Counted from the stretch's first letter, positions 10,807-22,165 are shown. The stretch: 64,000 nt of DNA from Loripinus fragilis (GCA_964019695.1 OZ026522.1:60783811-60847810); one strand, 5' to 3'. Notes: generated from the letters alone by a model not told the origin. Program-made: numbers and translations.

Positions 10807-12040
10807 GTAAGTATGTTAACAAAATTGTTTATTAACATATTCGACCTAATAAATGCACATGCTCATACGACCCTCTTTAAAATAGTTGATGACTAAACAA
10901 GGTTTTCAGGACCACCCTTGACGGAATTTCCTGGATCCTCGAATGTCTGTTATACATGGATTTGTTTTGTCGATGAAAAAGTGTGGATCCTGATTAATTG
11001 GTATTGTATCTAGTCATTTGATCTGGATCTACTCTGTTTACAAAAAAGGGAGAAACATTTTGAAAAAGTCATGCTCGCTGTGCACTTACTAGGTCATTTT
11101 TGTCAAGTTAACGGTATTATATTCAGTCCGTATATGGTGTTGGAATGTATATCCTTGCAAAGATGTCTATTCGTATAGCTGTATACACCCATTGTCAAAA
11201 GAAAATCCAAGTGCAAATCAGGAGATTCATGTGCTGTTTGAAAATGGGTCTGAACTTGAAAATACTTAAAATGAGCCCTGTATTATTTGCATGGCGTTAT
11301 ATACGAAAAATTTTGCGGACCAGACTGATCATTTCGGTGATGTTTAGGCATCATTTTGAAAATGTTGCGTATGGTTATGACGTTCGAAAGAACACAGCCG
11401 ACGCCATTTTGTTTAAAGAAATACAGTGTAAGAAAATGGACAATTTAATGTTTTAGCAGCGTTTTCAGTGTGAATTGTGTTGGAATAAGGTAAAATATGC
11501 AAGAATAACGATCACACATGTTTGTTTCATTGCATTAACACTTGCCGGGTCCCTCGGATGATGTTGAACACTCGGCCTATTGGCCTCGTGTGATCATGGG
11601 ACAATATTTGCAATAACTTAAAGTCTGCATATGCAATATAAAGCTCTTCCATGCTAACTGGTTATTTGCCTGCGGGACTGATAACTGAGTCATGTAAGAT
11701 AAGATAAGATAAGATAAGATAAGAAAATTTATTTTAAGACGGCATGACAGTAAAACAGAGAAACATAAGCTCTAATGAGCTTTTGACCGTCTATAAGAGC
11801 TTTTGACCGTCATGTATTTTGAATGGAGAGAGGTTGTCAGGCCCAACATGAGACGTTCATAAGATGATGTCAGATGAAACAAATGGCGTGACATCACACA
11901 TAGTTTATGTCAGTCTAAATCTTTTTTACTTAATACATTTTTGTCTTTCAAATTAAGAAAAATCAGTGAATTGGAATATGTGATTAACATATTATAACAT
12001 AGGATTTTGCTTATGGCCCACAGTATCAATCCGAGAGCTA
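10807..12040. other. Intron without recognised genes; (GATAA)n tract
   Basis: A GGATCC-type MITE remnant lies at about 10.90-11.0 kb. A short (GATAA)n array of about six units is at 11696-11726. Open frames at 11145-11456 and elsewhere show no domain. Confidence 0.5.
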
Positions 12041-12620
12041 AAGTTCTCAGGCTGATGTTGAGATCTCGAGGTTGATACATGTACTTGTATATCTTCTTGT
12101 CTGAAACCATAAGGCCTAGAGCCTTGATATTTGGGTATGTAGCATTACCTAGTGGACCTCCACCAAGTATGTTCAAATTATGACCCTGGGGCCAATTTTT
12201 GGCCCCACCCTGGGAGTCACATGTTTAACATAGGCTTATTTAGGGAAAAAACATAAAAAAAACTTCTTGCTGAAACCCCAAGGCCTGTTGTCTTGACATT
12301 TGGTATGTAGCATCACCTAGTGAACCTCTACCAAGATTGTTCAAATTATCTCCCTTGGGCCAAAAATGGCCCTGCCCCGGGGTCACATGTTTTACATAGC
12401 CTTATATAGGGAAAAACATGATAAAATCTTCTTGTCTGAAACCATAAAGCCATGATATTTGGTATGTAGCATCACCAAGTGGACCTCTACCAAGTTTGTT
12501 CAAATATATGCCCCTGGGGCCAAAAGTGGCCCCACCCCAGGTGTCACCAGGGACATTGCCAGCTTTCGAGATACATAAATATATGCAAGCTTTAAACAAA
12601 ACTCTGGTGAGCGATTAAGG
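12040..12620. repeat. ~175-bp tandem repeat, three copies
   Basis: The block TCTTCTTG.CTGAAACC.TAAGGCC / GGTATGTAGCATCACC / CTACCAAG.TTGTTCAAAT / GGGGCCAAAA recurs starting near 12090, 12265 and 12430. The same words occur in the larger repeat at 31430-32703, so the two are related. Confidence 0.75.
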
Positions 12621-12804
12621 GCCACTTGGCCCTCTTGTTTAGTTATACATTTCGAAAAAACCCTGCCTTTTAACAGTCTGCTATTCAAAATGTCCATAAT
12701 TTCAGAAATTCTTTACAATCACTCTTCTTCGATTCTCAAAATCAGAATAATTACTTCCTCTATTCAAACGCTAGTCTATGCAGCTCATTTTTTCACCAAT
12801 ATTA

Positions 12805-13011
12805 CAGTAAAACCTGTCTTAAGCGGCCATCCTAAAATAGGCAAAACAAAGATCTTAGTGACAAATGGTAGCTTAATGAAGGTTGAAAGTATTGCAGAAT
12901 GCTCCCCTTGGAGCATTCTGCAATACTTTTGACCTGCATTAAGCGATAATAGGTCTTAACACCAATTTTTGGTCTTCTTTTTGAGTGGCCGCTTAAGACA
13001 GGTTTTCACTG
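12805..13011. mobile_element. MITE, CAGTAAAACCTGT ends (copy 2)
   Basis: The left end is CAGTAAAACCTGTCTTAAGC; the right end GCTTAAGACAGGTTTTCACTG carries one extra base. The inner hairpin GCAGAATGCTC...GAGCATTCTGC is kept. A TA precedes it. Confidence 0.82.
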
Positions 13012-13236
13012 ATATTATAACAAAGAAAAGTCTTATATCACAGATAAAGTTACATATCACAGAAAAGTCTTTTCTTGCTCACCAGATAGGGGTTTCGCTA
13101 GATAATTCTATCACACATACTTCATACCAGCCCATGGGAAAGATAAAAATCAAACAGCCATACTTTGGAAGGCAAGTGACGTCACTGTTTCGTTATAGTG
13201 GTGTCATCATGTTGCATCTCAGGGTATTCAGGAACT

Positions 13237-13436
13237 AGGAAGTGCAGAGGCTCAGTGGTAGAGTGCTTGACTCGAGACCGAGAGACCGCGGGTCTGAGCC
13301 TCACTGGCATCACTGGGATGTGACCTTGAGCAAGAAGATTTATCCTAGCTTAGTACTGGTTCAACCCAGGAAGACCTGTCCCATTATAACTGAAAGATTG
13401 TTGATGGGACTTAATGAATCAAATCAAACAAAACAC
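13237..13436 (+). mobile_element. tRNA-derived SINE (copy 3) with 12-bp target duplication
   Basis: The SINE head, body and AATCAAATCAAACAAAA tail are present. The duplication TATTCAGGAACT is at 13225-13236 and 13437-13448. It lies 382 bp upstream of SH2 exon A. Confidence 0.92.
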
Positions 13437-13448
13437 TATTCAGGAACT

Positions 13449-13817
13449 TCTGGAAGCCTTTTTGAAGAATATAAAAATGTAGCATTCAATGGTGAGCAAG
13501 AAAAAGAAATCTAGTATTTGTGTGAAGGTGGGATAGAAAAATCTCTCCCTCATGATCACCGTTTGTCATCACTCGGCAAGCCTTGTGATGCCAAACAGTG
13601 ATCCTCTGGATAGATTTTTTTTATCCCACCATCACACTCATAATAGATTCTTATAATATCACAAATAAAAAAACATTTTTCAAGAAATAAAAGTGATTAC
13701 AGTATTTTGAATAAAAAAATCTTACTTGGTTTAATATTCTGTAAAATTATTACTGTTGTCTGTTAATTTTGTACATGCAAATGTATTGTGTTATGTATGA
13801 ATTATCTCCCCTCGCAG
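13449..13817. other. Intron upstream of SH2 exon A, hairpin remnant
   Basis: A weak inverted repeat (GGTGGGATAGAAAAATCT... / ...AGATTTTTTTTATCCCACC) spans about 13525-13628. Otherwise this is AT-rich intron, with a pyrimidine-rich TTATCTCCCCTCGCAG acceptor at its end. Confidence 0.5.
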
Positions 13818-14040
13818 CTGGCACCATGGTGCTATAACCAGAGAAGAAGCAGAAGAGCTGCTACACGGGAAACCAGACGGTGTCTTTCTCATCCGTGATA
13901 GTGTACACTTTCATGGGGACTATACCTTATCAATATCTTGTGATAGTAGGATAGATCACTATCGAATACTGACCAAAAATAACGAGCTCGAAGTCGATGG
14001 CGGGGATTGCACATTTAATAATCTGATTCAATTGGTGGAG
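13818..14040 (+). CDS. CSK: CSK alternative SH2 exon A (divergent copy)
   Basis: The acceptor is CCCCTCGCAG and the donor GAG|GTAGGG. The exon is 223 nt: one base completing proline, then 74 codons beginning WHHGAITREEAEELL and ending NNLIQLVE. The SH2 core is intact: the alpha-A arginine (ITRE), the beta-B arginine in FLIRDS that binds phosphotyrosine, the strand GDYTLS and the beta-D histidine in DHYRI. It departs from the other copies at WHHG (WFHG elsewhere), VHFHGDY (YPGDY elsewhere) and VDGGDCTFNN (IDEExYFDN elsewhere). The last two lie near the loops that shape peptide specificity. It has no in-frame ATG, so a simple ORF scan misses it. It is the first of three same-phase SH2 exons, 3.0 kb downstream of the SH3 exon. 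No stop or frameshift is seen, so it is probably functional. Confidence 0.9.
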
Positions 14041-15047
14041 GTAGGGTCACATGACCAATGATGTCATGAAAAGAGAAAGTCTTGGTTTGCTATTAATATG
14101 TTTGTTAATGTTGTTTGTGATACCTTTCTTTTTGTGTTTCAGAATTACTCTTGAATGATGGTGATTGTTCTCAAATTTTTATTTGCTTAAAAAAAATCTC
14201 TCTCTTTTGTCAACTATTTTATTTATCATATCTAATCTACAAAATAGAGTGCTGTCCCTTTATAACAATATATTTTGCAGTCCATATCTGTGTTGTAGGC
14301 CATTTAATGGTAATTTTCCTTTATTTTCTTTGTAAAATTCCACAGTTAAAAAGTATGGGAGCCACAATATGGCCATGATACGAATCCATGTTAAAATGAG
14401 GTTTGTTATAAAGAGGCCTACTGCACTGTATTTGTCAGAATGATACTAAATAGTGATGATCCCAATCAGAGAGCTCCTTGAGTTGTCAGATAGGTGACTT
14501 CACTATTTTCTAGAATGTTTTATCATGTAACATGTTTGAAATTGAGAACATTTACCATACTAAAGTCTTGTGTTTTGTTGAACTGAATGTGGTCCCAGTT
14601 TAACTTTGTTGCAACACGTTCTCAACTGCTTAATTTATACATTATACATGTACCTCTTGCCTATATATGCACCATCTGTATCAAGTCTGGGTCGACAAGT
14701 TTGCAAAATTGTACCTGGCTTTCATGAAAAGTGCTTGAAAATTAAATCTGCTTTGAAAAAATACTCTTAAGACTAATGCCTTGAAAAGTATGGTACTTGA
14801 ATCTATGACAAATGGAAAGAAAAAAATAGATAATGTAACATTAAACTTGGACCACATACATGTATGAATGGTTAATTTAGCATTAAAAGCAATGGCAACG
14901 TTTTTTTTCTGGGCTCCACACATCAAACTATTCAGTATTCATTTCAATGTAGATATTCCAAATGACTGTGCAGATCTAAAACAATACAATCTAGGAACGT
15001 GTGGTCCTGATCTCTTTGGTTTGATTAAATTTCATAAGTACAGAATA
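14041..15047. other. Intron after SH2 exon A, no recognised element
   Basis: Open frames at 14151-14378, 14681-14926 and 14868-15056 have no recognisable domains. I see no exon, SINE or clear hairpin. Confidence 0.5.
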
Positions 15048-15292
15048 CACGGGTGAAAGTTTTCAGGATTATTCCTGAATTCAGCATTTTGAGGCTGCCT
15101 TTCCATAGAAAGTCAGCCTCAAAATCCTGAATTAGGGAGAGTATAATGGGTTCTCTGATTTATATTAGGTCTATCTAAAGACAATTGACCATTTAAACTT
15201 CAAATTGTGAATATTTAGTGGGCCTACTGCAAGTTTTAAGATGGGAGTTTCGAAAGTTCAGGATTTTGGAAATTTTGAACTTTCACCCATGA
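15048..15292. mobile_element. MITE with GGGTGAAAGTT ends (copy 2)
   Basis: The left end CACGGGTGAAAGTTTTCAGG mirrors the right end TTTGAACTTTCACCCATG. The interior matches copy 1 at 3655-3898, including GAGGCTG...CAGCCTC and GCAAGTTTTAAGA.GGGAGTTT. Confidence 0.82.
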
Positions 15293-15829
15293 GAATATCA
15301 CATTGATTACACCAAAAGGGCTTCAGGAGATTGCTTGACCAATTGGCCCTCTCAAACAACTGTAAATTGTCTACCTCAAATTGCTTCTTTAATTTAACCC
15401 AGTGCCGCATGCAACCTTTCACCCTCATTACACTCCCTGCATTATGCATAAGAAGTATCAGCCATGTGGGTGGAGAGAGGTTGTTTGGAAATAACCCTGA
15501 AGTGTTAAAAGAACTTTTGTTCGCATAATTACAGGAGTCTTTTTTTTTGGAAAAAAAGTAGAAATTTTGTTACAAAAAGATCTGTTTAGATGTGTTGTAC
15601 TATATTGGTAGAACATGTAAAACACAAACACATATAAAATTACCAGGCGCTTGATTTTGCAAGTAACAGAGTTTTAGTTATCAACAAAGTAATTCAAATT
15701 TTCCGAACTGAAGTTACACAGGTTTCATATATTTTTCATTTTCAGGGGTTGTATACATGGATATTCTGACTTTGACTCCCTAAAATGAATACTGAATCAT
15801 CCAATCTTAATCGTTAAATTGATTTTGCA

Positions 15830-16025
15830 TCTGCTAGTAACATCTGCTGATAACCTTTGCAAACAGTTTGGACCAAAGTGTCATGCCTGATCTGGATCCA
15901 GACTGTTCTTGTACTGTGATGGTATTCCTGAAAGAAATTTTCGAAAAAGTTGATTTAAAAAAAAAACAAAAGAAAAACAGCAGACCAAAAAAAAACATGC
16001 AAAATTACCCAGCATGCAGAGTTGA
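15830..16025. repeat. Fold-back repeat, AGATCAGGCCC family (one arm degraded)
   Basis: It has CTGCTGATAACCTTTGCAAAC, GTTTGGACCAAAGTGTCATGCC, CTGATCTGGATCCAGACTG, GTATTCCTGAAAGAA and ATTACCCAGCATGCA in the family order. Confidence 0.65.
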
Positions 16026-16194
16026 TTTTAGTTACCACACCAAACTTGCTGCATTAGCCATTGTTTTTGTTGTAGAGTGCATTTTATTTATTTTCTCTTT
16101 TTATTTGCAGAAACACAGCCTGATTTGTACAGATAAGCAGAACACCAAGTCTTATACTGGAAAGCAGATGTTATAAGCATAAGATTTTTAAGCT

Positions 16195-16560
16195 ACCAGG
16201 GAATAAGCTAGGTGGCGACTCGGGCGAAATAGTCGCCATAGGGCCGAAATTTTGCCCTTAATGGGACCCAGAGAGAATTGGGAGTCTCCCTAATAGAAGA
16301 TTTTTTTTTTAGGGAGACTCATTTTCATTCCATGACCACACAAACGCAAGCTGTGGTGACAATCTACTACCACTGCATCGTATTTCTCCTTCCATTTAAT
16401 GGCTATAGCATGTGTAATGGCTAATTTGCTTCTAAACTGACAGAAAACGCCGTAATTTTGCGCTATAACTTCTCCCTATCTGACTGTCACTTCTCCCTAA
16501 TCTTCCCTGGAGGGAGAAGTCACTTCTCCCTAATGTCAGGACCCAGCTTCAACCCTGAGC
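16195..16560. repeat. Dispersed repeat with GGGAGAAGT hairpins
   Basis: Hairpins GGGAGTCTCCCTAATAG/AGGGAGACTC and CTTCTCCCTAATCTTCC/GGAGGGAGAAG are present. An inverted relative lies at 44455-44612 (CAGATAGGGAGAAGTTATAGC, GCAAATTA.AGAAGATTGTCACCACAGC). Between 16560 and 17640 nothing is recognised. Confidence 0.6.
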
Positions 16561-17639
16561 CACTGTCCCTTTCAATGTGGGGGATATATTATCACTGCTG
16601 AATGTATGTCTATCCATACCTTCATGTATGGTGTTTGTATGTACATGGGGACATACAGTTCATAGATGAAAAAGTGGTTTCAATTCAGTATTGGATTCAT
16701 ATATATGATAATGTAATATATTCCATTTACGGCAAAAATCCACCAATTTAAAAATTAAATATTTAAAATGGCAGCCTCCATTGGCTTATGAGATGTCAGA
16801 ATTTTAATTTTCCGATTGCAATAACTTAATTTACATCCAATTTTGATCAGGTTTGTGGCAGATTGTACAGTTTAATAGGGTTGGCATTTTCAATTTTACT
16901 GCTTTCAATGTTTCTGTCCCCTTCAAAAGTAAAAGTAATTTCTATCTAAAAAAAAGATAGGTTATATAATGATTATGTTAACCTTTTAAACCACAGTCTT
17001 TCTGATTAAATTTTGACATGAATGTCTAAGCTATTAGAGCCATTAATATTTCTTGATAGTGAACAGCAAATATTCGCTGATCAGACTGCAGATTGACAGG
17101 GAGATTCACACCTTGTTTGCAATCATGTACCTATATTTACATTCTCAGTGTAGTTGCCTGAGATGAAACCAACATTTCTGGCTGCTTGCATTTCTCGATG
17201 CAAATCATTGAAATGTCATGTGATCTAGACCGCTCCTCTTGGTGGAGTAACATCAACGTCACCCAATAAAGTTCTTTGTTTATCGATGAGGGCTTCTCAG
17301 AAACATTAAAATAGCTAATGTTTTTCATCAATCAGTGCAAGCTTAAAATATGAATTTCAATCCTTAAATAAAAAGGTTTCCTCCTGATAAGTCCCCGGAA
17401 TATTTAAAAACCAAAATGAAACTAATGGCATATTTTGTAGCCATTTTCATTTTCTGCTTATCTTTGCAAATCACCAATTACTAGGGTTCACACAGGTTTG
17501 AAAATAACTGCTGCCTTGAAAAATATCAGAAAGTCATTTTTGAGGCTTTGTCAAAAGCACTTGCAGTATGAATTAAAAGTTAACATTTATGGTGGCCAAG
17601 TTAAAGTATTATAAAATTAGTTTCTCTTTTTTTACCCTT

Positions 17640-18130
17640 TTCATTCTGGATACCGGTAAACAAGTACTTTTGCAAACAGTGAAGACCCAGATGAAATGCC
17701 GCATAAGGCGGCATTTCATCAGGGTCTCCTCTGTTTGCTTGAGATTAAAACAAACTTCAGGGATAGAAATATGTAATTTTATTGAAATCTCAACCTGTGA
17801 CCCCATTAAAATACAAAATGGACAATTCCATACTTATTGTATCAATATGATTGGGATAATCCATCAGAATGAAACCAAAACACAATTTGAAAAGCATTAT
17901 CTCTGTCAGTCGTCTAACATTTGAGAAGTTGAATTACAGTAAATGTTCAAAAATTGCGAACAAGCTTCTCTTACTGTCTCTAACAAAATGTTGGTTATCA
18001 AGGCTGGAAGCCACAAAATGCTTGTCAGAAAAGCAAACAGCTAAGACCCCAATCAGACTGCTTCATGAGAAGCAGTCTGATCTGGGTCAGCACTGTTTGT
18101 CTAGACTTTTTTGGCATGCAACTACTCCTT
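17640..18130. repeat. Two adjacent fold-back repeats
   Basis: At 17640-17770 is GCATTTCATC type (GAAATGCCGCATAAGGCGGCATTTC). At 17935-18125 is the CAGTAAATGTTC...AAAATTGCGAAC type, with the hairpin AATCAGACTGCTTC/GAAGCAGTCTGATC. Both are in the intron before SH2 exon B. Confidence 0.65.
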
Positions 18131-18337
18131 GAGATTTTAGAACATCTGTACTGTATAAAGTATATAAATGTATTTTCATAAAGTTTCAAGCTGTATGAGG
18201 GTCCCTTCTTGGTCCTCGAAAAGTTTTTAATTTGAAACCGGACATTGCCTGTATGAGCCCTGAAATGGACAGTGCATTGTTGTCTTGCATTTTGTGCAGT
18301 CGGTTTGTTGCATGTGCGTATTACTTTGTAATTTTAG

Positions 18338-18557
18338 ATGGTTCCATGGGAAAATAGATCGAGTAAAAGCCGATGAATTATTAAATCCACGTACAGATGG
18401 CCTGTTTCTAGTGAGGGAAAGTAAAAATTACCCGGGTGATTACACGCTGAGTGTATGTTGTGGCAATAAAGTGGAACATTACAGAATTATTTATAACCGT
18501 AACAAATTAACTATAGATGAAGAGGGCTATTTCGACAATTTAACAGATCTAGTAGAG
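18338..18557 (+). CDS. CSK: CSK alternative SH2 exon B
   Basis: The acceptor is TAATTTTAG and the donor GAG|GTACTA. The exon is 220 nt: one base plus 73 codons, starting [15 protein letters not shown] and ending DNLTDLVE. The canonical SH2 features are present: [30 protein letters not shown] and the LTIDEEGYF strand typical of CSK. It is about three quarters identical to exon C by eye and roughly half identical to exon A. The phase matches A and C (enters completing a proline codon, leaves in phase 0). If it is spliced after exon A, its reading frame shifts and meets TGA after 12 codons. Neighbouring intron sequence does not resemble that around A or C, so the duplication is old. Confidence 0.94.
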
Positions 18558-18666
18558 GTACTATAGCTTTCTTTGGTTCTTGTTCGCTGCCTGATGTTAG
18601 ATAGTTATTGTTTACAGGAGTGTGATCAAGCATAGTTTTAAAGTGTTTTGCATGTTTTATCTCAGA

Positions 18667-18897
18667 CATGCGCGGATCCAGAAAATTCCCTCATGGGGGT
18701 CCTGAATTTATCTTTTAGTCGTCAATGTATTTCACAGAGGGCCGTACAGAACTCCCTTGAGAAGCATTTGAACCTAATTGGCTAATTGCTTCTCGAGGGG
18801 TGTCCGGAACAGTATTTTTAAGGAAACGTAGAGTAACTTGTGATTTCCCAGGGGGGGGGTCTGGACCCCCTGTCCCCTCCTCTGGATCCGCCCATGG
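18667..18897. mobile_element. GGATCC-ended MITE
   Basis: The ends CATGCGCGGATCCAGA and TCTGGATCCGCCCATG are inverted repeats. It lies 110 bp downstream of SH2 exon B. It contains a G-rich run matched by the C-rich run in other copies. Confidence 0.75.
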
Positions 18898-19054
18898 TGT
18901 ATTGCATGTTTTTTTTTCAGAATCCCTGATAAGAGTGTTTTTTCTTTTTTTACCAAGTTCATCGCTTGATAATAGTACCTATCCATAAGTCAAGATAAGC
19001 AAAATTTTGAGCGTAAAATTGGGAATAATTTCTTACCCATTGGTTTTAGCATTT

Positions 19055-19150
19055 GTTTTAGGTGCTTAAAAGAACCGTCTCATTGAGACGGTTCTTTTGA
19101 GTACCCACAACATATGTTTAGGTTGAGAAATAAGAAAAAAAATTTCAGTT
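19055..19150. repeat. AAAAGAACCGTCTC hairpin repeat
   Basis: Perfect arms AAAAGAACCGTCTCA and TGAGACGGTTCTTTT with flanking GGTGCTT...GAGTACCCACAACATATG. Other copies occur at 21.14, 24.24, 26.04, 34.39 and 43.08 kb. Confidence 0.75.
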
Positions 19151-19496
19151 ACACATTTCTATCAAGAGGGCTTCTTATTGCATATGCGTAAAGCCAGTCT
19201 TTATACAAACATGTGCAGCTATCTAGTTGGCACAGAAGTGTAAGTTTTGGCCTGAGACTCAAACATGTATGTGCATAATTTAAGTGTGGGAGATGTGGAG
19301 GCTCTGATGACACTGCGTATCTGGCAAGGCTTGTCCGAGTCTTCACTTCTCGTATATGCAATAAGTACCAGAATCTGATTCTCATGAACTGGCTCATATG
19401 TGGTAGATTACTCATTGGAATCCTTGTTCAAGTGTCTCAAATGTTTACAAAGAGCACCACAACATGTTCATTTTCTTGCTTTGGAAATGCTATTTA

Positions 19497-19691
19497 CAGT
19501 AAAACCTGTGTAAAACGGCCACTCGAAAATAGACAAAACAAAGTTATTAATGACAACTGGTAGCTTAATGAGGGTCGAAAGTATTGCAGAGTGCTCCCTT
19601 TGGAGCATTCTGCAATACTTTTGACCTGCATTAAGCGAAAATCGGTCTTGAAAATCTTTATGAGAGTGGCTGTTTTACACAGGTTTTACTG
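19497..19691. mobile_element. MITE, CAGTAAAACCTGT ends (copy 3)
   Basis: Ends CAGTAAAACCTGTGTAAAAC and GTTTTACACAGGTTTTACTG, flanked by TA on both sides, inner hairpin kept. It lies between SH2 exons B and C. Confidence 0.87.
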
Positions 19692-19914
19692 TAGATTCAA
19701 GTGTATTTTAGTGTGTTTTAGTGTTGAAAAACCCTCTTATCAAGGAGCTGTGATGTTAGTTAATGTTAGTTGGTTGCAGCTCAGTGTTTGCTGTTTCTTT
19801 GCATGCTACTGTAACATTCAATACTTTAGATGATGTAGGGAGGTCTTGATGGGATACAAGTAAACTAGTTTACTTTTGCTTTCTTATCCTGCAATTTAGG
19901 GGATAAATGTATTC

Positions 19915-20050
19915 AAAAATTTTATGTTGGGAGGTATATCTTCGGATATATGGTCAGAAATTTAGTTTTACGGCGACACGCGAGTGGAGCTGTAAAACGT
20001 GATTTCTGAGCGTATATCTGAGGATATATTTCCTCCCCAAATGAAAATGT
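19915..20050. repeat. Hairpin repeat GGGAGGTATATC
   Basis: Arms TTGGGAGGTATATC...GGTCAGAAAT...GTTTTAC and GTAAAAC...ATTTCTGAGC...GATATATTTCCTCCCCAA pair with each other. An end fragment recurs near 25680. Confidence 0.65.
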
Positions 20051-20479
20051 TGAATATGGTTATCCCCATTCTAATGCACTTCTACAGTTTCCTCTCAAAT
20101 TGAAGCGTTGCAAGCCGCATAAAGTCACACATCATGCAAGGATATGTGACGTAATTAATGATGTCAAACTATTTCCGACAGTATATCACAGGATATATAC
20201 TGTCTCAAATTTTTTATTTAAATAATCAGAGGCCGCGTTACAAAAAGCATGTGCATTAGAATAAAACTTCTGACATATTCAAAAAGAAAGCAAAAGGGTA
20301 CTAAAGAAATTTGTATCCCTTTAAAACAAACATAGAATTATTTGAAAGAAAAAAAATCCCGCTTGTAAGTTTGTTTATAGCATGCAGAGTCTTAAGCAGA
20401 CATAGATAGTATTGATCATCTTAGATGAAAAGGAATTGACATCAAGGAAACTGTATCATTATGGTTTATGTTGTTCTAG

Positions 20480-20705
20480 ATGGTTTCATGGAAAAATCCA
20501 ACGGGAACAATCCGAAGCACTCTTAGAGCCCATAGTCGATGGCCTTTATCTCGTACGAGAAAGCAAACATTACCCAGGAGATTATACCCTAAGCGTTTGT
20601 AATGGTAAAAAGAACATAGTGGAGCATTACAGAATAATTTACCAACAAAATAAGCTCACAATAGATGAAGAAAGCTACTTTGATAATTTACCCGATCTTG
20701 TTCAG
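20480..20705 (+). CDS. CSK: CSK alternative SH2 exon C
   Basis: The acceptor is TTGTTCTAG and the donor CAG|GTATTG. The exon is 226 nt: one base plus 75 codons, starting [15 protein letters not shown] and ending DNLPDLVQ. The phosphotyrosine pocket is complete: alpha-A arginine, the beta-B arginine in YLVRES, and VEHYRIIY. It has a two-residue insertion relative to exon B between strands C and D ([10 protein letters not shown]), which could alter the loop near the binding face. It lies 1.9 kb after exon B and 5.8 kb before the first kinase-side exon. Its last residue is Gln where A and B have Glu, just before the HYT... sequence of the next exon. No stop is seen in frame. Which copy is the ancestral one cannot be told by eye; B and C both resemble vertebrate CSK more than A does. 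Confidence 0.94.
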
Positions 20706-21004
20706 GTATTGAAAGTAACCAGCCCTCTAATTGCTTTAACTTGATAAATTAGACTAATTGGGTTCGGTCCCAACAAAACCTGTCTTTGGGGTTTCCGAAA
20801 AATTGAAATTCAAACCAGCCTGCTCAGCTACAAAGACTAGCCTGAGATTGAAATTTAGCTTGTAGCAAGTTTGGATATGATATTTTCCAATAAGAGAATA
20901 ACAAAGGCACTGATCAGACTGTGCGGATGCGCAGGCTGGTCTGCGCCTGTGTTGTTCGCAAACCCCCAAAGAAAGGTTTTCTTGCGTCGAGGCCCAATTA
21001 ATAT

Positions 21005-21318
21005 ACAGTCAAATCTCGTAAATTCGAAGTCCTCGGGACTAGAGCTTCTATCTTGAATTTGCAGTAGTTTGAATTATAAGGAGGTAGACATTTACCCCCC
21101 AAACTGAAATTGTTATTTTCAGCTCTTCCTCAATAATCATATGTTTTGTGTGCGTAAAAGAAACGTCTCAGGGAGACGTTTCTTTTACTCACCCAAAACA
21201 TATGTTTTTATAGAAGGTTATTAAAATAGTTCATAAATAGACCCTATTCTCAGAATCCATTGGGTCCCAAATTTAATTCGAAAAGGAGTTCAAATTTTTT
21301 GAGGTTTTACTGTATGCT
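21005..21318. mobile_element. MITE TACAGTCAAATCTC with nested hairpin element
   Basis: The outer ends TACAGTCAAATCTC and GAGGTTTTACTGTA are near inverted repeats. Inside, 21145-21205 is a copy of the AAAAGAAACGTCTC hairpin family (AAAGAAACGTCTC/GAGACGTTTCTTT), so two elements appear to be nested. Confidence 0.6.
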
Positions 21319-21689
21319 AACAAAGCAAACAAATAGACCTTGATTAAAATGCTTTTGATTAGGAACTATTTGTTTACGTAGGCTTTTCCCTTTTGATTAA
21401 TTTGGTTCTTTTATGGGAACTATTTTTATTGCACAGGCTTTTCTGTTGGAATAATTTAGCTCCCGCATTGGAACTATTTTCAAATGCAAGCTTAAGGTAA
21501 CTTACCCATCTTAGTTCATGTCCTGCTAAGTTCAGATTTATCCTTTTTTGAAAACTGTAGATCCAGCAAGCTGGTTTCTTAGAAGCCAGCTGATGAAGAT
21601 CTACACTGTTTTCCAAACAATTTGCGAATCCATGGTTATAAATCCTGGTATAATGCAATTAAATCAGGTGGAATTAATTCTTTGTCTGC

Positions 21690-22165
21690 TAGTGTTTGTC
21701 TGCTGATAACCTTTGCAAATAGTTTGTACTCAGATCAGGCCCAAAGTTTCTTCCATCCTGGCCCCGAGGTTATAAAACTTTTTCATGCTCATCTCAACTG
21801 AGCACGGAATTTCAACTGCTCATAAAAACTAAAATATTGACAAATGAAGAAGTTTATTGCTTTAAGTCTCTCAGATGTTGTATTTATCATGCTGATAAAT
21901 GTCAAAATGCCAACAATTGTTGGCATTTTAACATTTATGAGCAGGATAAATTTCGTGCTCAGCTGAGTTGAGCATGGAAAAAGTTTTATAACCTCAGGGC
22001 CTGATGTGGTTCCAAACTGTAAGCCACTCTGATGGTATATTTTCCTGCAAGAATTTATTGAAATTTAATTTTGAAGAAGATAAATAATCAGCAGACAGCA
22101 AAAAAACAAACACAAAAAAGACATCATGCAAAATTAAATGCCCAGCATGCATGCAAAGAGTTCGG
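21690..22165. repeat. AGATCAGGCCC fold-back repeat split by a nested MITE
   Basis: The left half (CTGCTGATAACCTTTGCAAA, CAGATCAGGCCC) is at 21690-21763 and the right half (GCCTGATGTGGTTCCAAACTG through ...CCCAGCATGCA) at 21999-22160. The nested unit at 21764-21998 has ends CCGAGGTTATAAAACTTTTT and AAAAAGTTTTATAACCTCAGG, and a central hairpin AAAATGCCAACAATTG. Confidence 0.75.
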
